Positions 16,390 to 25,708 of a stretch of 64,000 nucleotides of DNA are shown here, in pieces. Source of the DNA: an uncultured Bartonella sp. (GTDB lineage Bacteria; Pseudomonadota; Alphaproteobacteria; Rhizobiales; Rhizobiaceae); assembly GCA_945285915.1 (NCBI GenBank), contig CALYQL010000002.1, positions 86,596 to 150,595 on the forward strand. The letters run 5' to 3'. The notes under the pieces were generated by a model that had not been told where the DNA came from, did no database searches, and was given only the letters and a program-made list of their open reading frames with translations. Made by a program: the position numbers and the translations under genes. Positions within the stretch are counted from its first letter, which is position 1. Each line of letters begins with the position of its first letter.

Positions 16390-17883
16390 TTAATCCAGAC
16401 GAACGGTGACAAAACGTAATTCACCACCAGCGCCAGACACAACCAAAAGTGCATTTTTTCGCCCAGTTGCGCGCAGATTTTCCAATCTCTTTGCAACATC
16501 CTCCGGCGTTTTTACCTGTTCCTGATTAATATCCACGATAACATCACCGCTGCGAATACGCTTTTCATCAGCGGCACTCTTTGGAACAACAGCCGTAACA
16601 ACAACACCTTCAACACCTTGCTTGATGTTAAACGTTTTTCGCAATTCGTCAGTCATTGCAGAAAGTGTCATCCCCATTGATTGCACAGATTGCTTGGATT
16701 CCTGTTTGTCCTTCCCAGAATTCTTAGGATCGGACTTGCTGTCGGCGTCGGTTTCTTTTTCTTTCAAAAGGCCAAGTTTGACTTGAACTGTTTTTTCCTG
16801 TCCATCTCTGATGACTGTAACATCCGAGATTTTTCCAACCGGACTTTCCGCGACAATGCGGGGCAATTCCCGCGCATCTTTAATTTTATGCCCAGCAAAA
16901 CGGATAATAACATCACCATCCTGTATTTGAGAATGATCGACCGTTTTATCTTCGATTTTTCCTGCAACAAGCGCACCTTCTGCTTTTGGCAGTTTCATAA
17001 TCGTCGCAATATCTTCGCTCACTGGTTGAATGCGTATGGCCAGCCACCCTCTTCTTGTCTCGCCAAATTCTTTCAATTGATCCAACACACCAATTGCCAT
17101 TTCAGACGGAATAGCAAAGCCAATACCGATAGAGCCACCTGACGGAGAAATAATCGCAGTATTGATACCAATAACTTTGCCGCTCATATCAAAAAGCGGA
17201 CCACCGGAGTTACCGCGATTGATAGCGGCGTCTGTCTGAATAAAATCGTCATAAGGCCCAGCGTTAATATCGCGGTTACGAGCAGATATAATACCGATTG
17301 TTACAGTGCCGCCAAGGCCAAATGGATTACCAATTGCCATAACCCAATCGCCTATGCGTGCGCTTTCAGAATCACCAAATTCAACAGCAGTCAATTTCTT
17401 CGCCGCAGGATCCACCTGCAACAAGGCCAAATCGGTTTTCGCATCTTTGCCCAATAGTTTTGCTTTTAGTTTGGAACCATCGGTAAAATTAACCTCAATG
17501 TCATCGGCATCAGCAATAACGTGGTTATTGGTTACAATAAGTCCTTTTTGCGCATCAATCACAAAGCCCGAGCCAAGCGATTGCACTTTGCGTGATTGGC
17601 TGGTGTTGTTGTTATTGTTATCAGAAGAAAAGAAATCTTTGAAATAGTCCTGAAACGGCGCATCTTTCTGAATATCAGGTTTTACTGTATTGTTGCCTTG
17701 TTCTGTGCCTTTCAGTGTCTGACTGGTGGAAATATTGACAACAGCGTCAAGAAGCCCCGAAGCCAAATTCGATACGGATTGTGGCGTGGTATGCTGCAAC
17801 GGCGTATCAGCCCACCCACTATTTTGCGGATAGATCAAGGCTGTGCATGTAGCGATACATAGAGCAAGGCGCTTCAACAACAT
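16390..17883 (-). CDS. degP: Do-type periplasmic serine protease (DegP/DegQ family)
   Basis: From the ATG at 17883 (GGAAGG just before) the product is 497 residues, with signal peptide MLLKRLALCIATCTALIYP ending near GWA. The trypsin-like domain shows the triad His in VTNNHVIADA, Asp in KTDLALLQ and Ser in NRGNSGGPLFD. Two PDZ domains follow (about 280-370 and 400-490), separated by a Lys/Asp/Ser-rich linker. HtrA-family proteases degrade or refold misfolded envelope proteins. It lies at the end of the hflK-hflC-DUF2065 cluster, which is concerned with membrane protein quality control. The listed TTG at 17895 adds four residues and is less likely. Confidence 0.93.
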   Translation of the reverse strand: MLLKRLALCIATCTALIYPQNSGWADTPLQHTTPQSVSNLASGLLDAVVNISTSQTLKGTEQGNNTVKPDIQKDAPFQDYFKDFFSSDNNNNNTSQSRKVQSLGSGFVIDAQKGLIVTNNHVIADADDIEVNFTDGSKLKAKLLGKDAKTDLALLQVDPAAKKLTAVEFGDSESARIGDWVMAIGNPFGLGGTVTIGIISARNRDINAGPYDDFIQTDAAINRGNSGGPLFDMSGKVIGINTAIISPSGGSIGIGFAIPSEMAIGVLDQLKEFGETRRGWLAIRIQPVSEDIATIMKLPKAEGALVAGKIEDKTVDHSQIQDGDVIIRFAGHKIKDARELPRIVAESPVGKISDVTVIRDGQEKTVQVKLGLLKEKETDADSKSDPKNSGKDKQESKQSVQSMGMTLSAMTDELRKTFNIKQGVEGVVVTAVVPKSAADEKRIRSGDVIVDINQEQVKTPEDVAKRLENLRATGRKNALLVVSGAGGELRFVTVRLD

Positions 17884-18024
17884 ATTTCCTTCCAATCAAA
17901 AGGCTCAATAAACTTTGCTATGCAATCATTTAATGCATTTTATATTAAAGTGAAATGGCGCAAATGGAGGAAATCAATGTTTAGATTTAATTTTAATCTA
18001 GGCGGTATTCTAAAACACATTATC

Positions 18025-18207
18025 CTAGCGGCATAACCAGATAATGAGAACACCAATTCCCATTGCAACAAGGCCGCTTATACGCAAAACATTATCTGGC
18101 GTCACGCCAATCTGCGACGCCATTTTTTTTACCAGTGAAGGAAAGCCACTGTAGAATAGCCCTTCGATAAAAAGGACTAATCCTACAGCTGTTAATAATA
18201 GACTCAT
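18025..18207 (-). CDS. DUF2065 small membrane protein (YjeT-like)
   Basis: A 60-residue protein with two hydrophobic segments (MSLLLTAVGLVLFIEGLFYSG and VAMGIGVLIIWL) around a short loop, matching DUF2065. Its ATG overlaps the hflC stop by one base (TAATG), so it is translationally coupled. The family usually follows hflC in proteobacteria, but its role is unknown. Confidence 0.85.
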   Translation of the reverse strand: MSLLLTAVGLVLFIEGLFYSGFPSLVKKMASQIGVTPDNVLRISGLVAMGIGVLIIWLCR

Positions 18208-19112
18208 TAGTTTTGTGCCGATATTGCAGATTTTCCAGAGTTTCCTAATGGATGATGCCAGTAGTAGAAGAAATCTTCATCTGGCGAGACAACCATCGGA
18301 GTTGTTTCCAATTTTTTATAATTTTCCATAGCTAACCAGAAATCATAAAATTGCGGATTGGTTTTCCGGGCGTCGAGCAAAAGACGGATACTTTCTGCCT
18401 GGCCCTCACCTCTTGTTATTTCTGCGTCGCGTTTAGCAGCCGCAACAATTTCTTCATATTCCCTGTTTGCTTCGGCAACAATTCTGTCACGTTCTTGCTG
18501 ACCACGCGCACGAATATTTTCTGCTGCTGCTTCACGTTCTGCCGCCATTTGGCGATAGACATCTTCTGACACGGCATCAGTCAAATCTGTTTTTCTAATA
18601 CGCACGTCAACAATGGTAATACCAAGTGATCCGGCATCAGCAGAAAATTGTTGTTGAACTTCGCTCATCATAGCACCACGCTCGTCCGACAAGGCGGCTT
18701 TAAATTCACGCTTACCGTAAACGGCACGTAACGCATCAATAAAACGCGGTGCAAGGTTTTCTTGTGCCGCCACTTGAGGGCGACCAGAACCAATGCGTTG
18801 CAAAAATAATTTTGGATCGGTTATGCGGTAGATAAAGAAGGCATCAACCTCATAATATGCACCACCGCGCACCTGCACAGATTGTGTTGGCACATCATAT
18901 CGCAATAAGCGGTTATCGATAATGACTGTTTGATCGATAAAAGGTGTTTTGAAATAAAGCCCTGGTTCTTGTTCAACCCGCACGATTTGTCCAAAACGCT
19001 TAATCGCAATTTGTTGGCGAGGATAAACAACAAAAACGGACATCCATACCGCCAAACATATAACAATGATAACACCAAGAAAGATAAAAAAACGGTTCTG
19101 CTGCATTATCAT
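18207..19112 (-). CDS. hflC: Protease modulator HflC
   Basis: This 301-residue SPFH/band-7 protein has an N-terminal membrane anchor (FFIFLGVIIVICLAVWMSVFVV) and then the band-7 domain beginning QQIAIKRFGQIVRVEQEPGLYFKTPF. A long charged helix (ERDRIVAEANREYEEIVAAAKRDAEI) forms the coiled coil. With HflK it builds the large periplasmic-side cage around FtsH and restrains its proteolysis. The start overlaps the hflK stop by four bases (ATGA), consistent with equimolar synthesis. Confidence 0.94.
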   Translation of the reverse strand: MIMQQNRFFIFLGVIIVICLAVWMSVFVVYPRQQIAIKRFGQIVRVEQEPGLYFKTPFIDQTVIIDNRLLRYDVPTQSVQVRGGAYYEVDAFFIYRITDPKLFLQRIGSGRPQVAAQENLAPRFIDALRAVYGKREFKAALSDERGAMMSEVQQQFSADAGSLGITIVDVRIRKTDLTDAVSEDVYRQMAAEREAAAENIRARGQQERDRIVAEANREYEEIVAAAKRDAEITRGEGQAESIRLLLDARKTNPQFYDFWLAMENYKKLETTPMVVSPDEDFFYYWHHPLGNSGKSAISAQN

Positions 19113-20281
19113 TGTACTCCTGTCACAGTTTTATCAGTCTGCGATGACTGTGATGGATTGGAATTATTGGATGAGTTTGATGTTTTACTATTCATCATCT
19201 GGTTTAATGGCAAATAGGAAACAGGAGAGCCATTTTTCTGCTCGACAACCAATTTATTGGGCGATTGCAGAATGCGTCCAACAGTTTCCATATAAAGACG
19301 ATATTTGGTTGCTTCCGGCGCAACGGCTGCTTCATGTGCAATGGCAGCAAAACGCTCCGCCCGTCCGGTTGCCTCTTCAATCATCTGTGCTTTTTCACCC
19401 TTGGCAACTTCCCTTGTGCGAGAAGCTTCACCATTGGCCAAACCAAGTTTATTAAACCTGACGCGATTGCCTTCTTCCACCATTCGCCCACGCTCTTGTT
19501 CGGCTTGTTGGAACGAGTTGAATGCCGCTGCAACTTTGGTTGGTGGAGCAGCTTCACTGATGGATACTCTGTTTACCTGAACGCCAAGCTGATATTTATC
19601 CACGGTTGACTGGATAATTGTCTTAACGCTGTTGGCGACCTCTTCTTTTTTATCACGAAGAACATCATCAACAGGGCGACTACCGATAACTTCACGCATA
19701 GCACTTTCTGCAACTTGCCGCACAGTGCCTTCCTGTTCATTGACATTGAACAAATAACGCGTTGGATCTGATATGCGATAATAAACAGAAAAGTTGACGT
19801 AAACGATATTCTGATCGCTCGACAACATCAGCCCATCGCTTTGCTGCGCCTGACCTGGCTTACCACCAATAGCGATAGATTTCTCAGTCAATGGCACTTT
19901 CATGTAAGTTTCAATAGGCCAAAAGTGAAAGTGAAGACCATCGCCAACGATACCTTCTTGCGGCACACCAAAACGCAAAACAACACCTTGTTCGTTCTGT
20001 TGCACGACATAAAAACATTGGAATAGCCAAAAAATGACAACAATCAGCAATACGATAAGAAACATTCCAGCACCGCCGAATTGTTTTAACTTATCCTGAC
20101 CCTTTCTCAATATATCATCAATATCGGGTCCGTTATTGCCACCATTACCGCCTGATCCTGATGGCTTTTTTTCCCATGGGGATTTGTTGCCACCATTATC
20201 ATTGCCGCCGCTACCCCATGGGCTGCCGCCATTATTTCCACCGCCCCATGGGCCGTTGCCATTCTGATTACTCCAGGGCAT
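19109..20281 (-). CDS. hflK: FtsH protease activity modulator HflK
   Basis: The product is 390 residues from the ATG at 20281, with AGAGGTG five bases upstream; the listed GTG two codons earlier overlaps that site and is rejected. The N-terminus is Gly/Asn/Trp-rich (MPWSNQNGNGPWGGGNN), as in other HflK proteins. A single membrane segment (GMFLIVLLIVVIFWLFQCFYVV) precedes the SPFH domain (QQNEQGVVLRFG) and a coiled-coil region (about 250-330). It pairs with HflC to regulate FtsH. The operon order here is thyA-folA-hflK-hflC-DUF2065-degP. Confidence 0.94.
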   Translation of the reverse strand: MPWSNQNGNGPWGGGNNGGSPWGSGGNDNGGNKSPWEKKPSGSGGNGGNNGPDIDDILRKGQDKLKQFGGAGMFLIVLLIVVIFWLFQCFYVVQQNEQGVVLRFGVPQEGIVGDGLHFHFWPIETYMKVPLTEKSIAIGGKPGQAQQSDGLMLSSDQNIVYVNFSVYYRISDPTRYLFNVNEQEGTVRQVAESAMREVIGSRPVDDVLRDKKEEVANSVKTIIQSTVDKYQLGVQVNRVSISEAAPPTKVAAAFNSFQQAEQERGRMVEEGNRVRFNKLGLANGEASRTREVAKGEKAQMIEEATGRAERFAAIAHEAAVAPEATKYRLYMETVGRILQSPNKLVVEQKNGSPVSYLPLNQMMNSKTSNSSNNSNPSQSSQTDKTVTGVQ

Positions 20282-20393
20282 AGTCACCTCTTGTCCTGTA
20301 CAAAGCTTACACTATTTTTTTGTGTCCGTCTTTTATAGGGATGTATCTTGCGCGTTTCAACGCAAAGCTGGAATTTTTATTATATTTATATGA

Positions 20394-20897
20394 TTATCGT
20401 TCGTATATAACATAACGTGTTGCATGGCTGTCCTTATCACTTTCAGGAACTGTTTCTGATTTGACAGCGTGCCACTCATTGGGATCAAATGCCGGAAAAA
20501 ATGTATCACCTTCAATTGTATCAAGAATTTCAGTAATATGCATACGATTGGCAAAGGGAAGCGCTTGCTTGAAAATTTCTCCCCCACCAATGACAAATAT
20601 CCCATCAACGCCTAATTCATTGGCATTTTGCTCGGCTATCGTTTTTGCCTGCACAAATGAATGTGCCGTCACGGCACCAGCGCCAGCAAATGATGGATCG
20701 CGCGTGATTACAATATTCAAGCGTCCCGGCAAAGCACGACCAATGGAATCCCATGTTTTTCGTCCCATAATAACCGGTTTACCAAGGGTAATTGCCTTGA
20801 AACGCTTAAGATCAGTTGACAAGCGCCAAGGCATTGCACCATCACGACCGATAACGCCATTTTCTGATACAGCAACGATTAAATTTAACGCAACCAT
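20394..20897 (-). CDS. folA: Dihydrofolate reductase
   Basis: The 167-residue type I DHFR reduces dihydrofolate with NADPH. Signatures are LIVAVSENGVIGRDGAMPWRLSTDLKRFKAITLGKPVIMGRKTW compressed into the first 50 residues (active-site Asp after MPWRLS), the IDTIEGDTFFP region, and the IGGGEIFKQAL loop. It overlaps thyA by one base (TAATG), coupling it to the enzyme that produces its substrate. Confidence 0.95.
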   Translation of the reverse strand: MVALNLIVAVSENGVIGRDGAMPWRLSTDLKRFKAITLGKPVIMGRKTWDSIGRALPGRLNIVITRDPSFAGAGAVTAHSFVQAKTIAEQNANELGVDGIFVIGGGEIFKQALPFANRMHITEILDTIEGDTFFPAFDPNEWHAVKSETVPESDKDSHATRYVIYER

Positions 20898-21691
20898 TAG
20901 ACTGCCACCGGTGCTTTAATATGCGGCGCTGAAACATAGTTTTCCAATGTAAAGTCTTCAAACTTAAACGCAAACAGATCCTTCACATCAGGATTGACTT
21001 TCATCTGCGGTAACGCCAAAGGCTGTCTTGTCAATTGCTCTTTCGCCTGTTCAAAGTGATTGGAATAAAGATGGGCGTCCCCCAGCGTATGGACAAATTC
21101 ACCCAGCTTTAACCCACATACCTGCGCAATCATCATTGTTAACAGGGCATATGAGGCGATATTAAATGGTACACCAAGAAAAATATCAGCCGACCGTTGG
21201 TATAATTGGCATGAGAGTTTTCCGTTAGCCACGTAAAACTGGAATAGGCAATGGCAAGGCGGTAATGCCATTTCATCAACCAAAGCAGGATTCCACGCCG
21301 TTACAATAAGCCTTCGTGAATCCGGATTTTTCTCAATCATCTGCAAAACATTTTTTATCTGGTCGATATGACGGCCATCAGGTGCTGGCCATGAGCGCCA
21401 TTGATACCCATAGACGGGACCCAACTCACCATTTTTGTCAGCCCATTCATCCCAAATAGAAACACCATTTTCATTAAGCCATTTGATATTTGTGTCACCA
21501 CGTAAAAACCAGAGCAACTCGTAAATGATTGATCTTAAATGAAGTTTTTTTGTTGTAAGGATAGGAAAGCCATCATTTAAATCAAAACGCATCTGATAGC
21601 CGAACACAGAGCGCGTGCCGGTGCCAGTGCGATCTGACCGATCAACACCATTATTCATCACATGAGAGAGAAGCTCGAGATAATTTTTCAT
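20897..21691 (-). CDS. thyA: Thymidylate synthase
   Basis: ThyA methylates dUMP using methylenetetrahydrofolate and yields dihydrofolate, the substrate of the next gene. The 264-residue length is exactly that of E. coli-type ThyA. The catalytic Cys is in [14 protein letters not shown], with the [23 protein letters not shown] motif following and [15 protein letters not shown] at the N-terminus. It heads the thyA-folA-hflKC-degP cluster; its promoter lies in the 240-bp gap before the M20 gene. Confidence 0.97.
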   Translation of the reverse strand: MKNYLELLSHVMNNGVDRSDRTGTGTRSVFGYQMRFDLNDGFPILTTKKLHLRSIIYELLWFLRGDTNIKWLNENGVSIWDEWADKNGELGPVYGYQWRSWPAPDGRHIDQIKNVLQMIEKNPDSRRLIVTAWNPALVDEMALPPCHCLFQFYVANGKLSCQLYQRSADIFLGVPFNIASYALLTMMIAQVCGLKLGEFVHTLGDAHLYSNHFEQAKEQLTRQPLALPQMKVNPDVKDLFAFKFEDFTLENYVSAPHIKAPVAV

Positions 21692-21931
21692 AAGAAAAAT
21701 AGCCTATTCCAATAGTATTAGAAACAAATAGCCGACTTACATTTAAACATCGACAAATTTGATTGACCATCATAGCCCAATATTTCAGCCTATATCATAG
21801 CTTGGCAATAATATAAGCTTGACAGACCAAATGCATACCCTGTGTCAAATATCATGTCACAAAACGAATGAACACCGCTTGGCCAAGTTCACCTGTGAAT
21901 ATCTTAATCTGTTGATGGTTTTTGGACTGTC

Positions 21932-23101
21932 CTAAACCAAATATGTTTCGACAAGTTTTGACCAGTATGTGCTGCCTCTTAACAATAAATCATCGTTAAA
22001 ATTATAATGGTCATTGTGCAGATTTGCAGTCTCGCCATTTCCGATAAACAAATAGCAGCCGGCTTTTTTCTGTAACATATAGGAAAAATCTTCGCTAAAT
22101 GTGAAAGGCTGTGATCGTGGTGCAATCGCCTCTTTGCCAAAAGTATCTTCTGCTACCTTTCGGGCAAATGCTGTCAAATCAGGATCATTTTCGCAAGCAG
22201 GATTAAGCGGCATATAGATTACGTCACATTTTGCGCCAAATACTTCTGCCTGATAATTTGCGATTTCAGTGATGCGTTTTTCAAGGAACCGTCGTGTCTT
22301 TTCATTATAGCTTCGGATGGTAAGCTTCAATTCCGCAGTTGCCGGAATAATATTATAGGCGTCGCCAGCATGAAAACTGGCAATGGTAACAACCGCCGAT
22401 TCAACAGGATCCAAATTGCGTGACACTATTGTTTGCAGTGCATTGACGATAGAAGCACCAACAATAATCGGATCAATGGCGGTATGTGGTTGCGCGCCAT
22501 GTCCACTTTTTCCCTTAACAACGATCTTCATACGGTCAGATGCCGCAGTTGCCGCATTGGGAATGAAAACAAATTGCCCTGCAGGAACATGTGGAACATT
22601 ATGGTAGCCAAAAACAGCGTCGCAAGGAAACTTCTCGAAGATGCCCTCTTCTACCATGCGTTTGGCACCACCCAAACCTTCTTCCGCTGGCTGAAAAATG
22701 AGGTTAAGCGTGCCAGAAAAATTTTTAGTTTCAGCAAGATAGCGTGCTGCTGTCAGAAGAGTTGTTGTATGCCCATCATGACCACAGGCATGCATCTTGC
22801 CTTGATTTTTACTGGCATAAGGCAATCCCGTCATTTCCATTATTGGAAGTGCGTCCATATCAGCACGCAGCCCTAACGTTTTAGAGCCTTGCCCAACTTT
22901 CAAGGTGCCGATAACACCTGTTCCACCAATACCGGTCGAGACTTTATAACCCCATTTTTCCAGATAGCTCGCCACCAACGCAGATGTTGATTGCTCTTCA
23001 AACCCAATTTCTGGATTTGCATGAATTTTGTGACGAAGTTCCATCATTTCAGGAAGATAGGAATTGATATAATCTGCTACCGTATTGGTATTTTTTGTCA
23101 T
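21932..23101 (-). CDS. M20 family amidohydrolase (hippurate hydrolase-like)
   Basis: From the ATG at 23101 the product is 389 residues; the listed start 36 bases earlier adds a stretch not expected in the family and its GGA lies too close. Metal-binding motifs are MHACGHDGHTT near residue 100 (Cys/His ligands), QPAEEGLGGAKRMVEEG, and the C-terminal SEDFSYML. The central HGAQPHTAIDPI segment marks the dimerisation domain. Relatives hydrolyse N-acyl amino acids such as hippurate or indole-acetyl amino acids. It follows an MHS transporter gene on the same strand, suggesting uptake and cleavage of one conjugated substrate, which cannot be named here. Confidence 0.88.
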   Translation of the reverse strand: MTKNTNTVADYINSYLPEMMELRHKIHANPEIGFEEQSTSALVASYLEKWGYKVSTGIGGTGVIGTLKVGQGSKTLGLRADMDALPIMEMTGLPYASKNQGKMHACGHDGHTTTLLTAARYLAETKNFSGTLNLIFQPAEEGLGGAKRMVEEGIFEKFPCDAVFGYHNVPHVPAGQFVFIPNAATAASDRMKIVVKGKSGHGAQPHTAIDPIIVGASIVNALQTIVSRNLDPVESAVVTIASFHAGDAYNIIPATAELKLTIRSYNEKTRRFLEKRITEIANYQAEVFGAKCDVIYMPLNPACENDPDLTAFARKVAEDTFGKEAIAPRSQPFTFSEDFSYMLQKKAGCYLFIGNGETANLHNDHYNFNDDLLLRGSTYWSKLVETYLV

Positions 23102-23158
23102 TTCAAACTGCCTTTGCGTAGGAATGGCTGAAACCATTCCTACATTTGATTGATATGT

Positions 23159-24445
23159 TTACTTCATATTTGCTACTTTGCGTGAACAAATTAACGCGAT
23201 TGTGCTGACGATCGCGGCAAACATTAGATAATATGCAATAGCGCGATTATCATTTGTAATGCTAATCAGCGCACTTGATATTGCTGCTGAAAAGCCACCA
23301 AAAATCGTAACGGCGATGTTGTACGATAAAGCAATGCCTGACGAGCGGAATGCCGTTGGGAAAAGCTCTGAAAGTGCCGCAGAAGCGGGAGCCGTATACA
23401 ATACCATAAGCACAGCATAGAAAAACTGTTGCCCTAACAACACCCAAATTGTCGGATAGGCTGACAATATCCAGAATGAAGGATAGGCAAAAAGCAGGAT
23501 TGCTATTGCGGCACCAATCATTATTGGCAAACGCCCAACACGATCAGACCATGCGCCAACAATCGGGCAGAACAAAAGCACTGTACCGACAACAATCATG
23601 CCGAGATAAGGTGAAGTCAATTCCATATGCAGATTTTTGATTGCATAAGTCGCCATGAATGAGCTTGCTGTTTTACTGGTAACTGTCCAGATCATGACGA
23701 TGCCAATGCCGAGCAATAACGGTTTCCAGCTATTACGAAGCAAAATTGCAAATGGAACGTGTTCCTTTGGTCCCTTGTTTTTTTCCTGAAGGAATGCCGG
23801 CGATTCATCAATCTGGCGGCGTACGTAAAAGCCAACTGGCGCCACGAGCATACCGAAAGCAAAAGCAACACGCCATCCCCAAGTGGCAACCTCTTCTTTT
23901 GTCAGAGCGGCTGTAATAACCCAGCCGATAATACCAGCAACCAGAAATGCACCTGTCTGGCTAACCTGTTGCCAAGCAGCAAATTGACCACGTTTATGGG
24001 CTGGTGCCGTCTCAACAAGAATGGATAAAGCACTACCGATTTCACCACCAGCAGAAACACCTTGGATAAGACGCGCAATAACAATGATGATTGGTGCCAA
24101 AATACCGATTTTATCATATGTTGGACAGAAGGCGATGATACCCATGCCGATGGCCATTAGAATCATTGTCATAGACAAGGCTGCCTTACGACCGACACGG
24201 TCTGAATAGGAACCCAAGACGATAGCGCCTAATGGACGCGTTAAAAATCCCACTGCAAATGTAATAAATGTCAAAAGCATTGACACAGCTTCATTGCTGG
24301 TCGGAAAAAATTGGTCGGAAATTACGTAAGCAAAAAGTGCGTAAGCGCCAAAATCATACCATTCAAGCGCGCCTCCCATAACAGCTGCCGCAATCACCTT
24401 TTTAGAAACGGTTTTATTTTCTTCTAACTGTTCTGTTCCCTGCAT
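23159..24445 (-). CDS. MFS transporter, metabolite:H+ symporter (MHS) type
   Basis: The 428-residue protein has 12 predicted membrane segments. The MHS signature is clear: GGALEWYDFGAYALFAYVI at the first helix, LTRPLGAIVLGSYSDRVGRKAAL with the DRxGRK loop, and LIQGVSAGGEIGSAL. Relatives (ProP, KgtP, ShiA, citrate and dicarboxylate carriers) co-transport small organic acids or betaines with protons. The ATG at 24445 has TAGGAG six bases before, better than the listed GTG. It is divergent from a LysR-type regulator with a palindromic operator between them, and leads into the M20 amidohydrolase gene. Confidence 0.9.
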   Translation of the reverse strand: MQGTEQLEENKTVSKKVIAAAVMGGALEWYDFGAYALFAYVISDQFFPTSNEAVSMLLTFITFAVGFLTRPLGAIVLGSYSDRVGRKAALSMTMILMAIGMGIIAFCPTYDKIGILAPIIIVIARLIQGVSAGGEIGSALSILVETAPAHKRGQFAAWQQVSQTGAFLVAGIIGWVITAALTKEEVATWGWRVAFAFGMLVAPVGFYVRRQIDESPAFLQEKNKGPKEHVPFAILLRNSWKPLLLGIGIVMIWTVTSKTASSFMATYAIKNLHMELTSPYLGMIVVGTVLLFCPIVGAWSDRVGRLPIMIGAAIAILLFAYPSFWILSAYPTIWVLLGQQFFYAVLMVLYTAPASAALSELFPTAFRSSGIALSYNIAVTIFGGFSAAISSALISITNDNRAIAYYLMFAAIVSTIALICSRKVANMK

Positions 24446-24523
24446 AAACACTCCTATTATTTTGATTTTTTATAAAAATTATCCAAAGCCAAACAGATTC
24501 TGGACTGTTATTTTTTGATAGTC

Positions 24524-24544
24524 TCCATAACAAAATGTTATGGA
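24524..24544. promoter_or_regulatory. LysR-type operator in the MFS/LysR divergent region
   Basis: A perfect 21-bp interrupted palindrome TCCATAAC-N5-GTTATGGA contains T-N11-A, the core of LysR-family recognition sites. It lies 55 bp upstream of the LysR gene start and 79 bp upstream of the MFS start, the usual position for autoregulation and control of the divergent operon. Confidence 0.7.
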
Positions 24545-24599
24545 TTGTTAATTTTGTTTATTTAAACGATTAGCATCCCATAAAACAAGGCTTATCAAA

Positions 24600-25484
24600 T
24601 TGGACATAAAGCAGATTCGTTATTTTCAGGCTATAGCGCAATATGGCAGCATATCAGAGGCTGCACGCCATCTTTTTATTGTGCAACCTGCCCTTAGCCG
24701 ACAAATGAAGGAACTTGAAGCCGACTTGGGCGCGACCCTGTTTATCAGGCGCCAAAAGGGGATAGAGCTTACAAAAGCCGGCGAACAATTATTACAACAT
24801 TGCCCTGTTATTATCCAAACACTTGATCTTGCCCTGACTGACGTTAAACGCGCAAATGGCTTGAAAGAGATATTGCATTTGGGAATGGCTCCTACTTACA
24901 CATGGAACCCAGTCATCTTGGATATTATCAGGGATTTTTATCACCTTTATCCTGATATAAAATTATCGTTAGAGCCAACCTTATCCGTTGGACAATCTGA
25001 ACGGCTGGCACAAGGAAAGCTCGATGCCGGATTTATGGCATGGCGCTTAAAGGCCGACCCAACTAAGGCTGGCATAGCTTTGATGCAATGCAAATTGCTG
25101 ATCGCCTGCGGTCAAGACAGTGAAATCGTCAATATCGCACCAGATAATCTGGACATGTTAAACGACCATAAATGTCTATTTTTTCCCCGGGAAATGTCAC
25201 CCGAATTTTATGACTTCATGCTTCTTGAATGTAAGAAGGTTGGTTTTCGACCTGATATTGTTGAATGCGCGACCGATTTTAATGCTTGTTTGGGCATGGT
25301 GTCGTGTGGACTCGGTTATACCATTATCTCAAGTGCCTCACGCTACAATTGCCCTTCCAATATAAAACTTCTTGAACATCCGCTGCTATCTGGAACTTAC
25401 GAGCTGGAATTTGCCTATCGAACACCAGTTCATAAAGAATCGCTTCAATTGCTAATAGATTTTGTGGCTGCAAAGCACCGTTAA
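24600..25484 (+). CDS. LysR-family transcriptional regulator
   Basis: The gene starts with TTG, read as MDIKQIRYFQAIAQYGSISEAARHL, the classical LTTR winged helix-turn-helix (residues 1-60). AAGG lies eight bases upstream, and no in-frame ATG would keep the HTH. The remaining 230 residues form the effector-binding domain (LysR_substrate), and the length of 294 is normal. It probably controls the divergent MFS-amidohydrolase pair through the palindrome at 24524-24544 in response to the transported compound. The stop codon region is tandemly duplicated (25467-25504). Confidence 0.92.
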   Translation: MDIKQIRYFQAIAQYGSISEAARHLFIVQPALSRQMKELEADLGATLFIRRQKGIELTKAGEQLLQHCPVIIQTLDLALTDVKRANGLKEILHLGMAPTYTWNPVILDIIRDFYHLYPDIKLSLEPTLSVGQSERLAQGKLDAGFMAWRLKADPTKAGIALMQCKLLIACGQDSEIVNIAPDNLDMLNDHKCLFFPREMSPEFYDFMLLECKKVGFRPDIVECATDFNACLGMVSCGLGYTIISSASRYNCPSNIKLLEHPLLSGTYELEFAYRTPVHKESLQLLIDFVAAKHR

Positions 25485-25504
25485 GCCGCAAAGCACCCTT
25501 ATAA
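25467..25504 (+). repeat. 18-bp tandem duplication at the LysR gene 3' end
   Basis: GCTGCAAAGCACCGTTAA, the last six codons including stop, is followed immediately by GCCGCAAAGCACCCTTATAA. The second copy lies outside the gene and differs by a few bases. It is another example of gene-end duplication in this window. Confidence 0.75.
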
Positions 25505-25708
25505 GGTTAATCCAACTATCGGTTGCATTGTAAAATTAATCCCTATTCGGGATAAAATATTCAAATCATTTTGAACTCTTATTTCCGCATGGATATATAT
25601 GTGGGTAAGACCAGTGTTTTACATTGCTCTTATTGAAAAGATAGCGTTAAGACTGTTTTAAATAATAGCTAACCAATGGCTATCAAAAGTGATGGATAGG
25701 AGTGCCCC

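Larger units (their letters stand above)
16001..16492. repeat. 246-bp tandem duplication across the serB/degP convergent 3' ends
   Basis: Two units run 16001-16246 and 16247-16492. Each contains, in order, GGTATAGAAAGCACGAC (serB 3' end), a GGTAATACAAT/ATTGTATTACC hairpin, GAGCATTAATCC and the degP 3' end. Landmarks such as GGTATA (16003/16249) and GCATTAATCC (16141/16387) keep the same 246-bp offset. The true serB end is in the left unit and the true degP end in the right one, so a pseudo-degP tail and a pseudo-serB tail lie between them. The copies look about 80% identical by eye. Confidence 0.88.

Noticed and set aside
21800-21860. TTGACA/TGTCAA inverted words upstream of thyA
   Set aside because: The arms are short and unevenly spaced with no clear -10 on either strand, so no promoter or operator is claimed.
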